64,000 bases of DNA from Gammaproteobacteria bacterium (GCA_018813765.1 JAHJBC010000006.1:682001-746000), one strand, 5' to 3'; positions 17,390 to 27,109 are shown, counted from the stretch's first letter. The notes: generated from the sequence alone by a model not told the origin. Program-made: numbers and translations.

Positions 17390-17481
17390 GGGGCCGGATT
17401 CTAACTGTTGCGGCGGTCACGCAAAAGCGGCTCGAAGTATTAAGTCTCGTGCGAGAATACCGCCTCCGAAGGAGAACCGAC

Positions 17482-17940
17482 TTGAAAAAAATCGCCACCG
17501 CCGATTTGGCCACCTTGGGCCAGCAAGCGCGCCAGTCGCCGCGCCTGCGCGCCAATTCCAACCTGCACACCGATCTGGGCGATCCGATCCAGCGCCTGGC
17601 CATCGCCATGGAGCCGGGTACACTGATCCTGCCGCATCGTCACCCGCATACCTTCGAAGTGCTGAGCGCGCTGCGCGGGCGTTTTACCGTGCTGCTGTTC
17701 GATGACGGCGGCAAGGTTGCCGCGCGTGCCGAACTGGGCACAGACGCCAGCGTGGTCGAGATCCCCGCCGGAGGCTGGCATGCCGTGCTGTCGCGCGATA
17801 CCGGCGCGGTGATCTTCGAGGTCAAGCACGGACCCTATGCGCCCATCGCCGAGGCCGATGTCGCGGGCTGGAGCAAGGGGCGTAGCGCAACGGAATTGAA
17901 TGCGTGGTATGCGGTGGCGCGGGTGGGGGACAGGATGTAA
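17482..17940 (+). CDS. WbuC-family cupin metalloprotein
   Basis: A 152-residue protein with a cupin fold of the WbuC type. The cupin 1 motif is PHRHPHTFEVLSALRGRF (His ligands and Glu) and the second motif follows around PAGGWHAVLS. The N-terminal segment (QQARQSPRLRANSNLH) is typical of the family, which occurs in surface-polysaccharide loci; the reaction is not established. The start is TTG at 17482 with AAGGAG seven bases upstream; starts further 5' would leave this ribosome site unused. It converges on prpE across an inverted repeat. Confidence 0.8.
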   Translation: MKKIATADLATLGQQARQSPRLRANSNLHTDLGDPIQRLAIAMEPGTLILPHRHPHTFEVLSALRGRFTVLLFDDGGKVAARAELGTDASVVEIPAGGWHAVLSRDTGAVIFEVKHGPYAPIAEADVAGWSKGRSATELNAWYAVARVGDRM

Positions 17941-17942
17941 CT

Positions 17943-18027
17943 GTCCACGAAAGACACGAAAAGCACGAACGGAAAAGCAACCTGTTTTGCGAGTAGGTGC
18001 CCTTCCTGTTTCGTGATTTTCGTGGAC
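17943..18027. repeat. CACGAAA-type inverted repeat element, copy 2
   Basis: The left arm at 17944-17969 (TCCACGAAAGACACGAAAAG and onward) and right arm at 18006-18027 (ending TTTTCGTGGAC) enclose an unrelated interior. The copy fills the gap between the convergent stops of the cupin gene and prpE, and could form a bidirectional transcript hairpin. Confidence 0.85.
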
Positions 18028-18040
18028 TGATCGGTTTCTG

Positions 18041-19930
18041 TTACTTCACAAACCCCTTGCCGCGTAGCGTTTCGATGATCTCCGGTATCACGCCCGGATC
18101 GTCGATGGTCGACGGCACCGTGTATTCCTGTCCGTTGACGATGCGGTTCAGCGTCTTGCGCAGGGTCTTGCCCGAACGCGTCTTGGGCAGGCGCTTGAGG
18201 ATGACGGTGTCCTTGTAGCAGGCGATGCCGCCGATGTTGTCGCGGATGTAGGCGACCATCTGCTGTTGCAGTTCGGCCTCGTCCACGCTGACGCCCGACT
18301 TGATCACCACCAGTCCCATCGGTACCTGCCCCTTGAGGTCGTCGTTGCGCGCGATCACGGCGCACTCGGCCACCGCCGGATGCGCGGCCACTATTTCCTC
18401 GATCTCGCCGGTGGAGAGCCGGTGTCCGGCCACGTTGATCACATCGTCCACGCGACCCATCACGAACACATAACCTTCCTCGTCGATATAACCGCCGTCG
18501 CCGGTGGTGTAGTAGCCGGGCAGGAACTGCAGGTAACTCTCGCGGAACTTGTCGTCGTCGCCCCACACGCGGTTCATGCACGAGGGTGGCAGCGGCAGCT
18601 TGATGGCGATGTAGCCCTGTTCGTTGGGCGCGAGCTGCTTGCCGCTTTCGTCGAGGATGCGCACGTCGAAGCCTGGCGTGGGCAGCGTGGAGGAGCCCAT
18701 CTTCACGGGCTTGGGTTCCACGCCCCACAGGTTGGCGGTGATGCCCCAGCCGGTCTCGGTCTGCCACCAGTGGTCCACCACCGTCTTGCCGGTCTTTCCG
18801 CTGAGCCATTCTTGTGTAGGCGGGTCGAGACGTTCGCCCGCCGAGAAGATGACCTGCAAGCTCGACAAGTCATAAGGCTTCATCAGCAGGGCATCCGGGT
18901 CTTCCTTCTTCACCGCGCGGAACGCGGTGGGTGCGGTGAAGAACGACTTCACCTGGTATTCCGAGATCACGCGCCACAGTGCGCCCGCATCCGGCGTCAT
19001 GATGGGTTTGCCTTCGTAGACTATCGTGGTGCAGCCGTGCAGCAGCGGGCCGTACACGATGTAGGAATGTCCGACCACCCAGCCCACGTCCGACGCCGCC
19101 CAGTACACATCGCTGGGTTCGACGTTGTAGATCGCCTTCATGCTGTACTTGAGCGCGACCGCATGGCCGCCGTTGTCGCGCACCACGCCTTTCGGTTTGC
19201 CGGTGGTGCCGGAGGTGTAGAGAATGTACAGCGGGTCGCTGCCTTTCACCGGTGTGCAACCGACCGCTTTCGCCTTCGCCAGCAATGCTGTCCAGTCATG
19301 GTCGCGCCCGGCGACCATCGTTGCGACCGCCTGCGGCCGCTGCAGCAGCACGCAGCTTTGCGGCTTGTGCTTCGCCAGTTCGATGGCTTTGTCCACCAGC
19401 GGTTTGTATTCGATCACGCGCTTGACCTCGATGCCGCAGGACGCGGTGAGGATGACTTTCGGCGTGGCATCGTCGATGCGCAACGCGAGTTCGGGCGGCG
19501 CGAAACCGCCGAACACCACCGAATGGATCGCACCCAGCCGCGCCACAGCCAGCATGGAGATCACCGCTTCGGGGATCATCGGCATGTAGATGATGACGCG
19601 GTCGCCCTTGACCACGCCAAGGTCCGCCAGCATGCCGGCCGTGCGCGCGACCAAGTCGGTCAGTTCGGCGTAGGAGTATTTCCTTTTGGTGTCGGTGACG
19701 GGGGAGTCGTAGATGAGCGCGGTCTGGCCGCCGCGACCGTTCTTCACATGATGGTCGAGCGCCATGTAGGCGGTGTTCATCTCGCCGTCGGCGAACCAGT
19801 GGCCGATGCCGTGGGCATCCTGCGTGAGTATCTGCTGCGGGAACTTGTACCACGGTAGCGCCTTGGCCTGGTCGCGCCAGAAGCCTTCCGGGTCCTTCAT
19901 CGAACGGTCGTACTCTTGTTGGTAACTCAT
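18041..19930 (-). CDS. prpE: Propionyl-CoA synthetase
   Basis: A 629-residue acyl-CoA synthetase of the acetyl/propionyl-CoA branch that activates propionate for the methylcitrate cycle. It begins MSYQQEYDRSMKDPEGFW, as PrpE does. Other motifs are YTSGTTGKPKGVVRDNGGHA (AMP-binding P-loop with the PrpE-type RDNGGHA extension), WWQTETGW and the C-terminal lysine segment KTRSGKTLRKTL. The VRDNGG signature favours PrpE over Acs. It is the last gene of the minus-strand operon after prpF, separated from it by a 247-base gap that holds a palindromic repeat. Confidence 0.95.
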   Translation of the reverse strand: MSYQQEYDRSMKDPEGFWRDQAKALPWYKFPQQILTQDAHGIGHWFADGEMNTAYMALDHHVKNGRGGQTALIYDSPVTDTKRKYSYAELTDLVARTAGMLADLGVVKGDRVIIYMPMIPEAVISMLAVARLGAIHSVVFGGFAPPELALRIDDATPKVILTASCGIEVKRVIEYKPLVDKAIELAKHKPQSCVLLQRPQAVATMVAGRDHDWTALLAKAKAVGCTPVKGSDPLYILYTSGTTGKPKGVVRDNGGHAVALKYSMKAIYNVEPSDVYWAASDVGWVVGHSYIVYGPLLHGCTTIVYEGKPIMTPDAGALWRVISEYQVKSFFTAPTAFRAVKKEDPDALLMKPYDLSSLQVIFSAGERLDPPTQEWLSGKTGKTVVDHWWQTETGWGITANLWGVEPKPVKMGSSTLPTPGFDVRILDESGKQLAPNEQGYIAIKLPLPPSCMNRVWGDDDKFRESYLQFLPGYYTTGDGGYIDEEGYVFVMGRVDDVINVAGHRLSTGEIEEIVAAHPAVAECAVIARNDDLKGQVPMGLVVIKSGVSVDEAELQQQMVAYIRDNIGGIACYKDTVILKRLPKTRSGKTLRKTLNRIVNGQEYTVPSTIDDPGVIPEIIETLRGKGFVK

Positions 19931-20047
19931 CTCGATTCCTCCCTGATAGTGCTGCCCATGCGGGCAAACAGAATATTTTGGTTAAACCCAGATTGTCCAT
20001 TAGGGGCTGACAGCGGTCGAAATGGAATCAACTACAATCTGGGTTGC

Positions 20048-20163
20048 CCCCTTCTCCCGCAAGCGGGAGAAGGGCTGGGGATGAGGGACGTTCGGTTTGA
20101 ACGAAAAGTGGCTTCGCTTCACCGCCCCTCACCCCAACCCCTCTCCCGCTCGCGGGAGAGGGG
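20048..20163. repeat. CTCTCCCGC-type paired palindromic repeat
   Basis: Two related hairpins, 20048-20074 (CTTCTCCCGC/GCGGGAGAAG) and 20138-20163 (CCTCTCCCGC/GCGGGAGAGG), lie in the gap between prpF and prpE. This is a common proteobacterial extragenic palindrome type and a likely mRNA-stabilising or attenuating structure within the operon. Confidence 0.85.
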
Positions 20164-20177
20164 CTAATGGATAAGGA

Positions 20178-21365
20178 TCAAAAACTGTCTCCCGGAACAC
20201 GTACCCAGCCCTCCATCAGCACGCGCGCACTGCGGCTCATGGTCACTTTCTCAACCTTCCACTCGCCACCGTTCTGGCTGGCGGCCGCACCGACTCGCAA
20301 GGTGCCGGAGGGATGCCCGAACTTCACCACATCGCGTTCACCGCCGCCCGCAGCCAGATTTACCAGCGTCCCGGGGATCGCCGCGGCCGTACCGATGGCG
20401 ACCGCCGCCGTGCCCATCATGGCATGGTGCAGCTTGCCCATCGACAAGGCGCGCACCAGCAGATCGACTTCCGACGCTTTGATCGTTTTGCCGCTGGAAG
20501 ACAAATGGTCGACCGGCGACGCGACGAATGCGACCTTCGGCGTATGTTGGCGGGTCGCGGCTTCTTCGGGGGTTTTGATCAGCCCCATGCGCAATGCACC
20601 CGCCACGCGGATCTTCTCGAAACGCGCCAGCGCTGCCGGATCGGTATTGATGGCTTCGCGCAGTTCGGTACCGGTGTAACCGATATCCGCCGCGTTCACG
20701 AATACCGTCGGGATACCGGCGGTGATCATGGTGGCCTTGAAGGTGCCGACACCCGGCACATCCAGATCGTCGACCAGATTGCCGGTCGGGAACAGGCTGC
20801 CGCCTTCTTCGCTGTCATCGGAGGGATCCATGAACTCCAGCACGATCTCCGCAGCCGGGAAGGTCACGCCATCCAGCTCGAAATCGCCGGTCTCCTGTAC
20901 CTGACCATTGCTGACCGGTACATGGGCGATGATCGTCTTGCTGATGTTGGCCTGCCAGATGCGCACGGTGCAGACACCCTCCTTAAGACGCGCGGCATCG
21001 ATATATCCGGCATGGATCGCGAAAGCGCCCGCACCCGTGGACAGGTTGCCGCAGTTGCCGCTCCAGTCCACGAAGTCCTTGTCGATGGAGATCTGGCCGT
21101 AGAGGTAATCCACGTCATGACCGGGGCGTGAGCTCTTCGACAGGATCACGCACTTGCTGGTGCTGGAGGTCGCGCCGCCCATGCCGTCGATCTGCGCGGC
21201 GTAGGGGTCGGGACTGCCGATCACGCGCTGGAACAATTTGTCACGCGCCTTGCCGGGGACCTGCGCCGCTTTCGGCAGATCTTCCAGCCGAAAGAACACC
21301 CCCTTGGAGGTGCCGCCGCGCATATACGTGGCGGGGATTCTAATTTGCGGTGTATTGCTCATCAT
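20178..21365 (-). CDS. prpF: 2-methylaconitate cis-trans isomerase
   Basis: A 395-residue PrpF-family protein. With AcnD it replaces PrpD: AcnD dehydrates 2-methylcitrate and PrpF isomerises the 2-methylaconitate formed so that it can be hydrated to 2-methylisocitrate. Family motifs include RGGTSKGVFF near the N-terminus, DGMGGATSSTSK, the DWSGNCGNLS active-site region with its Cys, and MGKLHHAM near the C-terminus. The start codon overlaps the acnD stop by 4 bases (ATGA-type coupling), so the two are made together. Confidence 0.95.
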   Translation of the reverse strand: MMSNTPQIRIPATYMRGGTSKGVFFRLEDLPKAAQVPGKARDKLFQRVIGSPDPYAAQIDGMGGATSSTSKCVILSKSSRPGHDVDYLYGQISIDKDFVDWSGNCGNLSTGAGAFAIHAGYIDAARLKEGVCTVRIWQANISKTIIAHVPVSNGQVQETGDFELDGVTFPAAEIVLEFMDPSDDSEEGGSLFPTGNLVDDLDVPGVGTFKATMITAGIPTVFVNAADIGYTGTELREAINTDPAALARFEKIRVAGALRMGLIKTPEEAATRQHTPKVAFVASPVDHLSSSGKTIKASEVDLLVRALSMGKLHHAMMGTAAVAIGTAAAIPGTLVNLAAGGGERDVVKFGHPSGTLRVGAAASQNGGEWKVEKVTMSRSARVLMEGWVRVPGDSF

Positions 21366-23968
21366 GCCGCTCCTTCGAGGAAGTCCTGCGCAAAGCGTTG
21401 CAGCACGCCGCCCGCATTGTAGACGCGCACTTCGGCAGCGGTATCCAGACGGCAGGTGACAGGGATGCGCACCGTCTCGCCATTCTTGCGGTGCATGACC
21501 ACCGTCAGGTTGGCACGCGGGGCGATGTCGCCTTCCACATCATAGGTCTCGCTGCCGTCGATGGCCCAGGTCTTGCGCGTATCGCCCGCCTTGAACTCCA
21601 GCGGCAGCACGCCCATGCCGACCAGATTGGTGCGGTGGATGCGCTCGAAACCTTCGGCCACGATGGCTTCCACACCGGCCAGACGCACGCCTTTGGCCGC
21701 CCAGTCGCGCGAGGAACCCTGGCCGTAGTCGGCACCGGCCACGATGATCAGGTTCTGCTTGCGTCCCATGTAGGTTTCGATGGCTTCCCACATGCGCATC
21801 ACCTTGCCGTCCGGCTCGACGCGGGCGAGGGAGCCTTTCTTCACCTCACCGTTGACCACAGCCATCTCGTTGACCAGTTGCGGGTTGGCAAAGGTGGCGC
21901 GTTGCGCGGTGAGGTGGTCACCACGATGTGTCGCGTAAGAGTTGAAGTCCTCTTCCGGCAGACCCATCTTCGCCAGATATTCACCGGCAGCAGAGTCGAG
22001 CAGGATCGCGTTCGAAGGCGACAGGTGGTCGGTGGTGATGTTGTCCGGCAATACGGCAAGTGGACGCATCCCTTTCATCGTGCGTTCACCGGCCAGCGCG
22101 CCTTCCCAATACGGCGGACGACGGATGTAGGTGGACTGCGGACGCCAGTCGTACAGCGGGCTCTTCGCCGCCTCAATCACACCCAGATCGAACATCGGGT
22201 TGTAAATCTGCTTGAACTGTTCCGGCTTCACGCAAGCGGCAACGATGGCGTCGATCTCTTCGTCGGCAGGCCAGATGTCTTTCAGCGTGACCGGCTTGCC
22301 GGACTTGTCCGTGCCCAGCACATCCTGCTCGATATCGAAGCGCACCGTGCCCGCGATCGCGTAAGCGACCACCAGCGGCGGCGAAGCCAGGAAGGCCTGT
22401 TTCGCATATGGGTGGATACGACCGTCGAAGTTGCGGTTGCCTGAGAGTACGGCGGTGGCGTACAGGTCGCGGTCAATGATCTCCTGCTGGATCTTGGGAT
22501 CGAGCGCGCCGGACATGCCGTTACAGGTGGTGCAGGCGAAGCCGACGATGCCGAAGCCCAGTTTCTCCAACTCGGATAACAAGCCCGCTTCTTTCAGGTA
22601 CAGCTCGGCCACTTTGGAGCCGGGTGCAAAAGAAGTCTTGACCCAGGGCTTGCGCAGCAGGCCTAGCGCGTTGGCTTTCTTCGCCAGCAGAGCCGCTGCC
22701 ACCACGTTGCGCGGGTTGGAAGTGTTGGTGCAGGAAGTGATGGCCGCGATGATGACGGCACCATCCGGCATCAGACCTTGCGCTTCTTCGGTCTTGCCTG
22801 CAGCCAGCTTCGCTTCGTCGGCGATGCCGCGCTCATGCAAGGCGGACGTTGGCAAACGACGGTGCGGGTTGGAGGGCCCTGCCATGTTGCGCACCACGCT
22901 GGACAGATCGAATTCCAGCACGCGCTCGTATTCGGCGGCAACCATCTGATCTGCCCACAGGCCGGTAGTCTTTGCGTAGTTCTCCACCAGCGCGACCTGC
23001 TCGGGCTCGCGGCCGGTCAGCTTCAGGTAGGTGATGGTCTGCGCGTCGATGTAGAACATCGCCGCCGTCCCACCATACTCCGGGCACATGTTGGAGATGG
23101 TCGCGCGGTCGCCGATGCTGAGGCTGTCCGCACCGGCGCCGAAGAATTCGACCCAGGCACCGACCACTTTTTCCTTGCGCAGAAATTCGGTCAGGGCCAG
23201 CACGATGTCGGTGGCGGTGATGCCGGGCTGACGCTTGCCCTCCAGCTTCACGCCGACGATGTCCGGCAGACGCATCATGGAAGGCAGGCCCAGCATGACA
23301 GTCTCGGCTTCCAGACCACCGACACCGATGGCAATCACGCCGAGCGCATCGACGTGCGGCGTGTGCGAGTCGGTGCCCACGCAGGTATCGGGGAAGGCCA
23401 AGCCTTCTCGCGCCTGTATCACCGGCGACATCTTCTCCAGATTGATCTGGTGCATGATGCCGTTGCCGGCCGGGATCACATCGACGTTCTTGAACGCAGT
23501 CTTGGTCCACTCGATGAAGTGGAAACGGTCTTCGTTGCGACGGTCTTCGATCTCGCGGTTCTTGCGGAAGGCATCCTTGTCGAAACCGGCGGCTTCCACC
23601 GCCAGCGAGTGATCGACGATCAGCTGGGTCGGGACGACCGGGTTGACCAATGCAGGGTCGCCGCCCTGATCGGCGATCGCGTCACGCAGACCGGCGAGGT
23701 CCACCAGTGCGGTCTGGCCGAGGATGTCGTGGCACACAACACGCGCGGGATACCACGGAAAATCCAGGTCGCTCTTGCGCTCGATCAGTTGTTTCAGTGC
23801 ATCGGTCAATGCTTCCGGTTCGCAGCGGCGCACCAGTTGTTCTGCCAGCACTTTGGAAGTGTAGGGCAGTTTGGCATAAGCGCCGGGCTGGATGGCTTCG
23901 ACAGCCGCGCGGGTGTCGAAGTAGTCCAGCTTGGTTCCGGCTAAAGGTTTGCGGTATTGGGTGTTCAT
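21362..23968 (-). CDS. acnD: 2-methylcitrate dehydratase, Fe/S-dependent
   Basis: An 868-residue aconitase-superfamily enzyme that dehydrates 2-methylcitrate, acting with PrpF. It begins MNTQYRKPLAGTKLDYFDTR, which is characteristic of AcnD. The [4Fe-4S] ligands are the cysteine of AAITSCTNTSNP and the pair in ACTTCNGMSG. The substrate motif GTDSHTPH and the C-terminal swivel-domain GADYGQGSSRDWAAKG are intact. The length is usual. It follows prpC on the minus strand across a CACGAAA-type repeat and is translationally coupled to prpF. Confidence 0.96.
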   Translation of the reverse strand: MNTQYRKPLAGTKLDYFDTRAAVEAIQPGAYAKLPYTSKVLAEQLVRRCEPEALTDALKQLIERKSDLDFPWYPARVVCHDILGQTALVDLAGLRDAIADQGGDPALVNPVVPTQLIVDHSLAVEAAGFDKDAFRKNREIEDRRNEDRFHFIEWTKTAFKNVDVIPAGNGIMHQINLEKMSPVIQAREGLAFPDTCVGTDSHTPHVDALGVIAIGVGGLEAETVMLGLPSMMRLPDIVGVKLEGKRQPGITATDIVLALTEFLRKEKVVGAWVEFFGAGADSLSIGDRATISNMCPEYGGTAAMFYIDAQTITYLKLTGREPEQVALVENYAKTTGLWADQMVAAEYERVLEFDLSSVVRNMAGPSNPHRRLPTSALHERGIADEAKLAAGKTEEAQGLMPDGAVIIAAITSCTNTSNPRNVVAAALLAKKANALGLLRKPWVKTSFAPGSKVAELYLKEAGLLSELEKLGFGIVGFACTTCNGMSGALDPKIQQEIIDRDLYATAVLSGNRNFDGRIHPYAKQAFLASPPLVVAYAIAGTVRFDIEQDVLGTDKSGKPVTLKDIWPADEEIDAIVAACVKPEQFKQIYNPMFDLGVIEAAKSPLYDWRPQSTYIRRPPYWEGALAGERTMKGMRPLAVLPDNITTDHLSPSNAILLDSAAGEYLAKMGLPEEDFNSYATHRGDHLTAQRATFANPQLVNEMAVVNGEVKKGSLARVEPDGKVMRMWEAIETYMGRKQNLIIVAGADYGQGSSRDWAAKGVRLAGVEAIVAEGFERIHRTNLVGMGVLPLEFKAGDTRKTWAIDGSETYDVEGDIAPRANLTVVMHRKNGETVRIPVTCRLDTAAEVRVYNAGGVLQRFAQDFLEGAA

Positions 23969-24004
23969 ATTGTTTTAATGTGAGTAGTCAAAGTCAAAAT
24001 CTTT

Positions 24005-24096
24005 GTCCACGAAAAACACGAAAGGCACGAAAAAAAACCAACAACACATTCAGGTTTGTTTTTGCATTGTTCGTGCTTTTCGTGTCTTTCGTGGAC
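24005..24096. repeat. CACGAAA-type inverted repeat element, copy 3
   Basis: The left arm starts at 24005 (GTCCACGAAAAACACGAAAG and onward) and the right arm is 24070-24096 (ending CTTTCGTGGAC). It occupies almost the whole gap between prpC (stop at 24105) and acnD (start at 23968). This is the most symmetrical copy in the window. Confidence 0.88.
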
Positions 24097-24104
24097 GATT
24101 GGGT

Positions 24105-25256
24105 TTAACGCTTTTCAATCGGCACCCACTTCAGATTCTCCGGCCCGACATAGTTCGCGCTCGGGCGGATGATCTTGCCGTCGGCGCGTTGTTCCATCAC
24201 ATGCGCGCCCCAGCCGGTGACGCGCGAGATCACGAACAGCGGTGTGAACATCTCGGTGGGCACGCCCATCTGGTTGTACGACACGGCCGAGAACCAGTCC
24301 AGGTTCGGGAACATCTTCTTCAGGTCCCACATCGTCGTCTCCAGGCGCGCCGCGATGTCAAACATCAGTGTGTTGCCGTTCTCTTTGGAAAGGCCCTGTG
24401 CCACGCGTTTGATCACCTCGTTGCGCGGGTCTGAGATGGTGTAGACCGGGTGGCCGAAACCGATGACGATCTCCTTGCGTTCCACGCGGGCGCGGATGTC
24501 GGCTTCCGCCTCGTCGGCGCTCTTGTAGCGGCTCTGGATGCGGAAGGCGACTTCGTTCGCGCCGCCGTGCTTGGGGCCGCGCAGGGCACCGATGGCGCCG
24601 GTGATGCAGGAATAGATGTCGGAGTCGGTGCCCGCGATGACGCGCGCGGTGAAGGTGGAAGCGTTGAACTCGTGCTCTGCATACAGGATCAGCGAGGTGT
24701 GCATGGCGCGCACCCAGGATGCGCGCGCAGGCTTGCCGTGCAGAAGATGCAGGAAATGGCCGCCGATGGAATCGTCGTCGGTCTCCACCTCGATGCGCTT
24801 GCCGCTATGGCTGAAGTGGTGCCAGTACACCAGCATCGAACCGAAACTCGCCATCAGGCGGTCGAGGATATCCATGGTTTGTTCCGGCTTGTGCTGCTCC
24901 GATTCCTGTAACACCGTGCCGAGCACCGAGCAGCCGGTGCGCATCACATCCATCGGGTGCGCATTGGCGGGCAGGGCTTCCAGCGCCTGTTTCACCGCCT
25001 GCGGCAGTCCGCGCAACTTCTTCAGCCTGGCCTTGTAGGCGTTGAGCTGGGTGGCAGTGGGCAGGGTGCCGTGGATCAGCAGGTGCGCGATCTCCTCGAA
25101 CTCGGCGGTCTCTGCGAAGTCGAGGATGTCATAGCCGCGATAGTGCAGGTCGTTGCCGGTGCGGCCCACGGTACAGACTGCGGTGTTGCCCGCGACCGTG
25201 CCGGAAAGCGCGACGGATTTCTTGGGTTTGAATGCGGTGGGGGTTTCTTCTGCCAT
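24105..25256 (-). CDS. prpC: 2-methylcitrate synthase
   Basis: A 383-residue citrate-synthase-family enzyme that condenses propionyl-CoA with oxaloacetate. Catalytic signatures are visible: [12 protein letters not shown] (first active-site His), [13 protein letters not shown] (second His) and [13 protein letters not shown], with the conserved Asp in MFDIAARLE and arginine residues towards the end. The length of about 380 residues is the short PrpC/archaeal type and not the longer GltA. The ATG at 25256 has AAGGAG six bases upstream; an upstream in-frame start is less likely. Confidence 0.95.
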   Translation of the reverse strand: MAEETPTAFKPKKSVALSGTVAGNTAVCTVGRTGNDLHYRGYDILDFAETAEFEEIAHLLIHGTLPTATQLNAYKARLKKLRGLPQAVKQALEALPANAHPMDVMRTGCSVLGTVLQESEQHKPEQTMDILDRLMASFGSMLVYWHHFSHSGKRIEVETDDDSIGGHFLHLLHGKPARASWVRAMHTSLILYAEHEFNASTFTARVIAGTDSDIYSCITGAIGALRGPKHGGANEVAFRIQSRYKSADEAEADIRARVERKEIVIGFGHPVYTISDPRNEVIKRVAQGLSKENGNTLMFDIAARLETTMWDLKKMFPNLDWFSAVSYNQMGVPTEMFTPLFVISRVTGWGAHVMEQRADGKIIRPSANYVGPENLKWVPIEKR

Positions 25257-25294
25257 TTCATTCTCCTTGAAGAATTCAATCAAAATCTATTTTC

Positions 25295-25400
25295 GCCACA
25301 GAGAACACAGAGTTCACAGAGAGGTTAGGCGTCAGGCCAATAATGCGGCTCTCTTTTTTGCTGTTTGGTTTTCTCTGTGTGCTCTGTGGTCTCTGTGGCA
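25295..25400. repeat. CACAGAG-type inverted repeat element
   Basis: The left arm at about 25296-25324 (CCACAGAGAACACAGAG and onward) and the right arm at about 25371-25399 (TTCTCTGTGTGCTCTGTGG and onward) are approximate reverse complements. The architecture is that of the CACGAAA family, but the sequence differs. It fills the gap between prpB (stop at 25416) and prpC (start at 25256). Confidence 0.85.
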
Positions 25401-25415
25401 AATTGGTTTTATGGG

Positions 25416-26297
25416 TTACTCCGCCCCTTTTTCGGCAAACAACCGATCCAGTTGCTGCTCATAAGCGTGATAGCCGAGATAGTCGTAAAGCTCCGCGCGC
25501 GTCTGCATCGCCGGGATCACCTGCTGCTGCGAGCCGTCAGCAAGGATGTGCTGATATACGTCCAGCGCCGCCTTGCTCATGGCGCGGAAGGCGGAGAGCG
25601 GGTACAGCACCAGTTTTACGCCCACGCCCGCCAGTTGTTCGGTGGTGAACAGCGGGGTGGCGCCGAATTCGGTGATGTTCGCCAGCACCGGCACATGCAC
25701 GGCTTTGGTGAACTCGGTGTATTGCTCCAGCTTGGTCATTGCTTCGGGGAAGATCATGTCGGCACCGGCTTCGACGCAGGCTTGCGCGCGGTCGATGGCG
25801 CTCTGCATGCCTTCCACGGCCAGCGCATCGGTGCGCGCCATGATCACGAAACTGGAATCGACGCGCGCATCCACGGCGGCCTTGATGCGATCAGTCATCT
25901 CGTTCTGGCTCACGATGGCCTTGTTGGGACGGTGGCCGCAACGTTTTTGCATCACCTGATCTTCGATGTGGAACCCGGCAGCACCGGCCTGGGCGATTTC
26001 GCGCGTGGCGCGGGCGATATTGAATGCGCCGCCCCAGCCGGTGTCAATGTCCACCAGCAGCGGCAGGTCGCTCGCGCCCGTGATGCGGCGTGCGTCTTCG
26101 CATACGTCATGCAGCGTGGTGATACCGAGATCGGGGATGCCGAGCGAGGAAGCCGCCACACCGCCGCCGGAAAGATACAAAGCCTTATGTCCGGTCTTCT
26201 GTGCGAGGATGGCGCAATAGGCGGTGACGGCGCCGACGACTTGTAGCGGATGGTTGTCGGTGATGGCTTGGCGAAGTTTCTGGCCGGGTGTGCTCAT
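25416..26297 (-). CDS. prpB: 2-methylisocitrate lyase
   Basis: A 293-residue member of the isocitrate lyase/PEP mutase superfamily that cleaves 2-methylisocitrate to pyruvate and succinate, the last step of the cycle. Motifs are [19 protein letters not shown], the metal-binding [14 protein letters not shown], and the active-site KRCGHRPNK-type loop, seen here as [13 protein letters not shown]. The ATG at 26297 has AGGGGAA upstream. It follows gntR on the minus strand across a palindromic repeat. Confidence 0.95.
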   Translation of the reverse strand: MSTPGQKLRQAITDNHPLQVVGAVTAYCAILAQKTGHKALYLSGGGVAASSLGIPDLGITTLHDVCEDARRITGASDLPLLVDIDTGWGGAFNIARATREIAQAGAAGFHIEDQVMQKRCGHRPNKAIVSQNEMTDRIKAAVDARVDSSFVIMARTDALAVEGMQSAIDRAQACVEAGADMIFPEAMTKLEQYTEFTKAVHVPVLANITEFGATPLFTTEQLAGVGVKLVLYPLSAFRAMSKAALDVYQHILADGSQQQVIPAMQTRAELYDYLGYHAYEQQLDRLFAEKGAE

Positions 26298-26333
26298 GCG
26301 TGTTCCCCTGTGCAAAATTTATTTATTGAGCGT

Positions 26334-26394
26334 TTGTAGGTGCGAATTCATTCGCACGAACGCCGAGTTATGGGCGAATGAATTCGCCCCTACA
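26334..26394. repeat. GCGAATTCATTCGC-type palindromic repeat
   Basis: The left arm at 26335-26356 (TGTAGGTGCGAATTCATTCG and onward) and the right arm at 26372-26394 (GGGCGAATGAATTCGCCCCT and onward) are reverse complements apart from a few bases, and each contains a palindromic core. It lies between gntR (stop at 26398) and prpB (start at 26297). Confidence 0.88.
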
Positions 26395-26397
26395 GGG

Positions 26398-27087
26398 TCA
26401 GGCTGAGGCCTGACCTACTTCTTCCTTATCGATCATCTCGCTGATGCTGTGCCACGCGCCATGAATATGGCGGCGCATCAGCATCTCGGCCAATTCGCCG
26501 TCGCGCTGCGCCAGCGCCTCGACGATCTGGCGGTGTTGCAACAGGGCGGGACGGGTGCGCTGGGCGTTGCGGCTGGTGCGGTAGCGGCACATGCGCAGCA
26601 ACTGGTATTGCTCGCTGCCGAGCAGGTCCATCAGCATCTGGTTGCGGCTACCGCGCACGATCTGGTAGTGAAAATCGAGGTCGCCCTCGCTTTGCGCGTA
26701 CACCTTGCCGCCCTGTTGCTTGATCTGTTCTTCGTGCTGGTCGAGCAGGGTGTTCAATTGGGCGATCTCGTCATCGGTCATCTGTGTCGCGGCAAGGCGG
26801 CAGGCCATGCCTTCCAGCGTTTCGCGCACCGCGTACAGATCGGAGAGGGTCTTGCGGTCCAGCACCACCACGCGCGCCCCGGCGTTGGGGATGCGTTTCA
26901 CCAGGCGCATGCCTTCCAGCTGGCGCAAGGCTTCGCGCAGCGGGCCGCGCCCCATGCCGAAGCGCTCGGCCAGTTCCGCCTCGTTCAGTTTCTGGCCCTG
27001 GGCCAGCTCGCCGGTGACGATGCTTTGCGCCAGTCGGTGCGCGGCCACGTCGGCGAGGGTGCCTTCTTCTGGAGCCTTGACTAGCAT
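26398..27087 (-). CDS. GntR/FCD-family regulator of the propionate operon
   Basis: A 229-residue transcription factor. An N-terminal GntR winged helix (about residues 12-75; ELAERFGMGRGPLREALRQL) is followed by an all-helical FCD ligand domain (about 85-215) with the expected Asp/His metal-type residues (DLDFHYQIV, then HRQIVEAL and HIHGAW). It is the first gene of the methylcitrate operon, and in betaproteobacteria such regulators commonly replace the sigma-54 activator PrpR. Two FadR-like palindromes upstream suggest autoregulation of the whole operon in response to a pathway intermediate. The ligand is not deducible from the sequence. Confidence 0.9.
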   Translation of the reverse strand: MLVKAPEEGTLADVAAHRLAQSIVTGELAQGQKLNEAELAERFGMGRGPLREALRQLEGMRLVKRIPNAGARVVVLDRKTLSDLYAVRETLEGMACRLAATQMTDDEIAQLNTLLDQHEEQIKQQGGKVYAQSEGDLDFHYQIVRGSRNQMLMDLLGSEQYQLLRMCRYRTSRNAQRTRPALLQHRQIVEALAQRDGELAEMLMRRHIHGAWHSISEMIDKEEVGQASA

Positions 27088-27099
27088 TGAAAACCTCGA

Positions 27100-27109
27100 T
27101 TGTCGACAA
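27100..27109. promoter_or_regulatory. GntR-type operator, proximal
   Basis: TTGTCGACAA is a perfect palindrome matching the TNGTNNNACNA style of FadR-subfamily operators. It lies 13 bases upstream of the gntR start codon, where bound repressor would block initiation. Confidence 0.65.

Noticed and set aside
16362-17609. The minus-strand frame of the acyl-CoA ligase extends far upstream, which would give a protein of over 1000 residues.
   Set aside because: The extension is Arg/Gly/His-rich out-of-frame translation of the outer-membrane protein gene at 16421-17389; a good ribosome site and the family start are at 16361.
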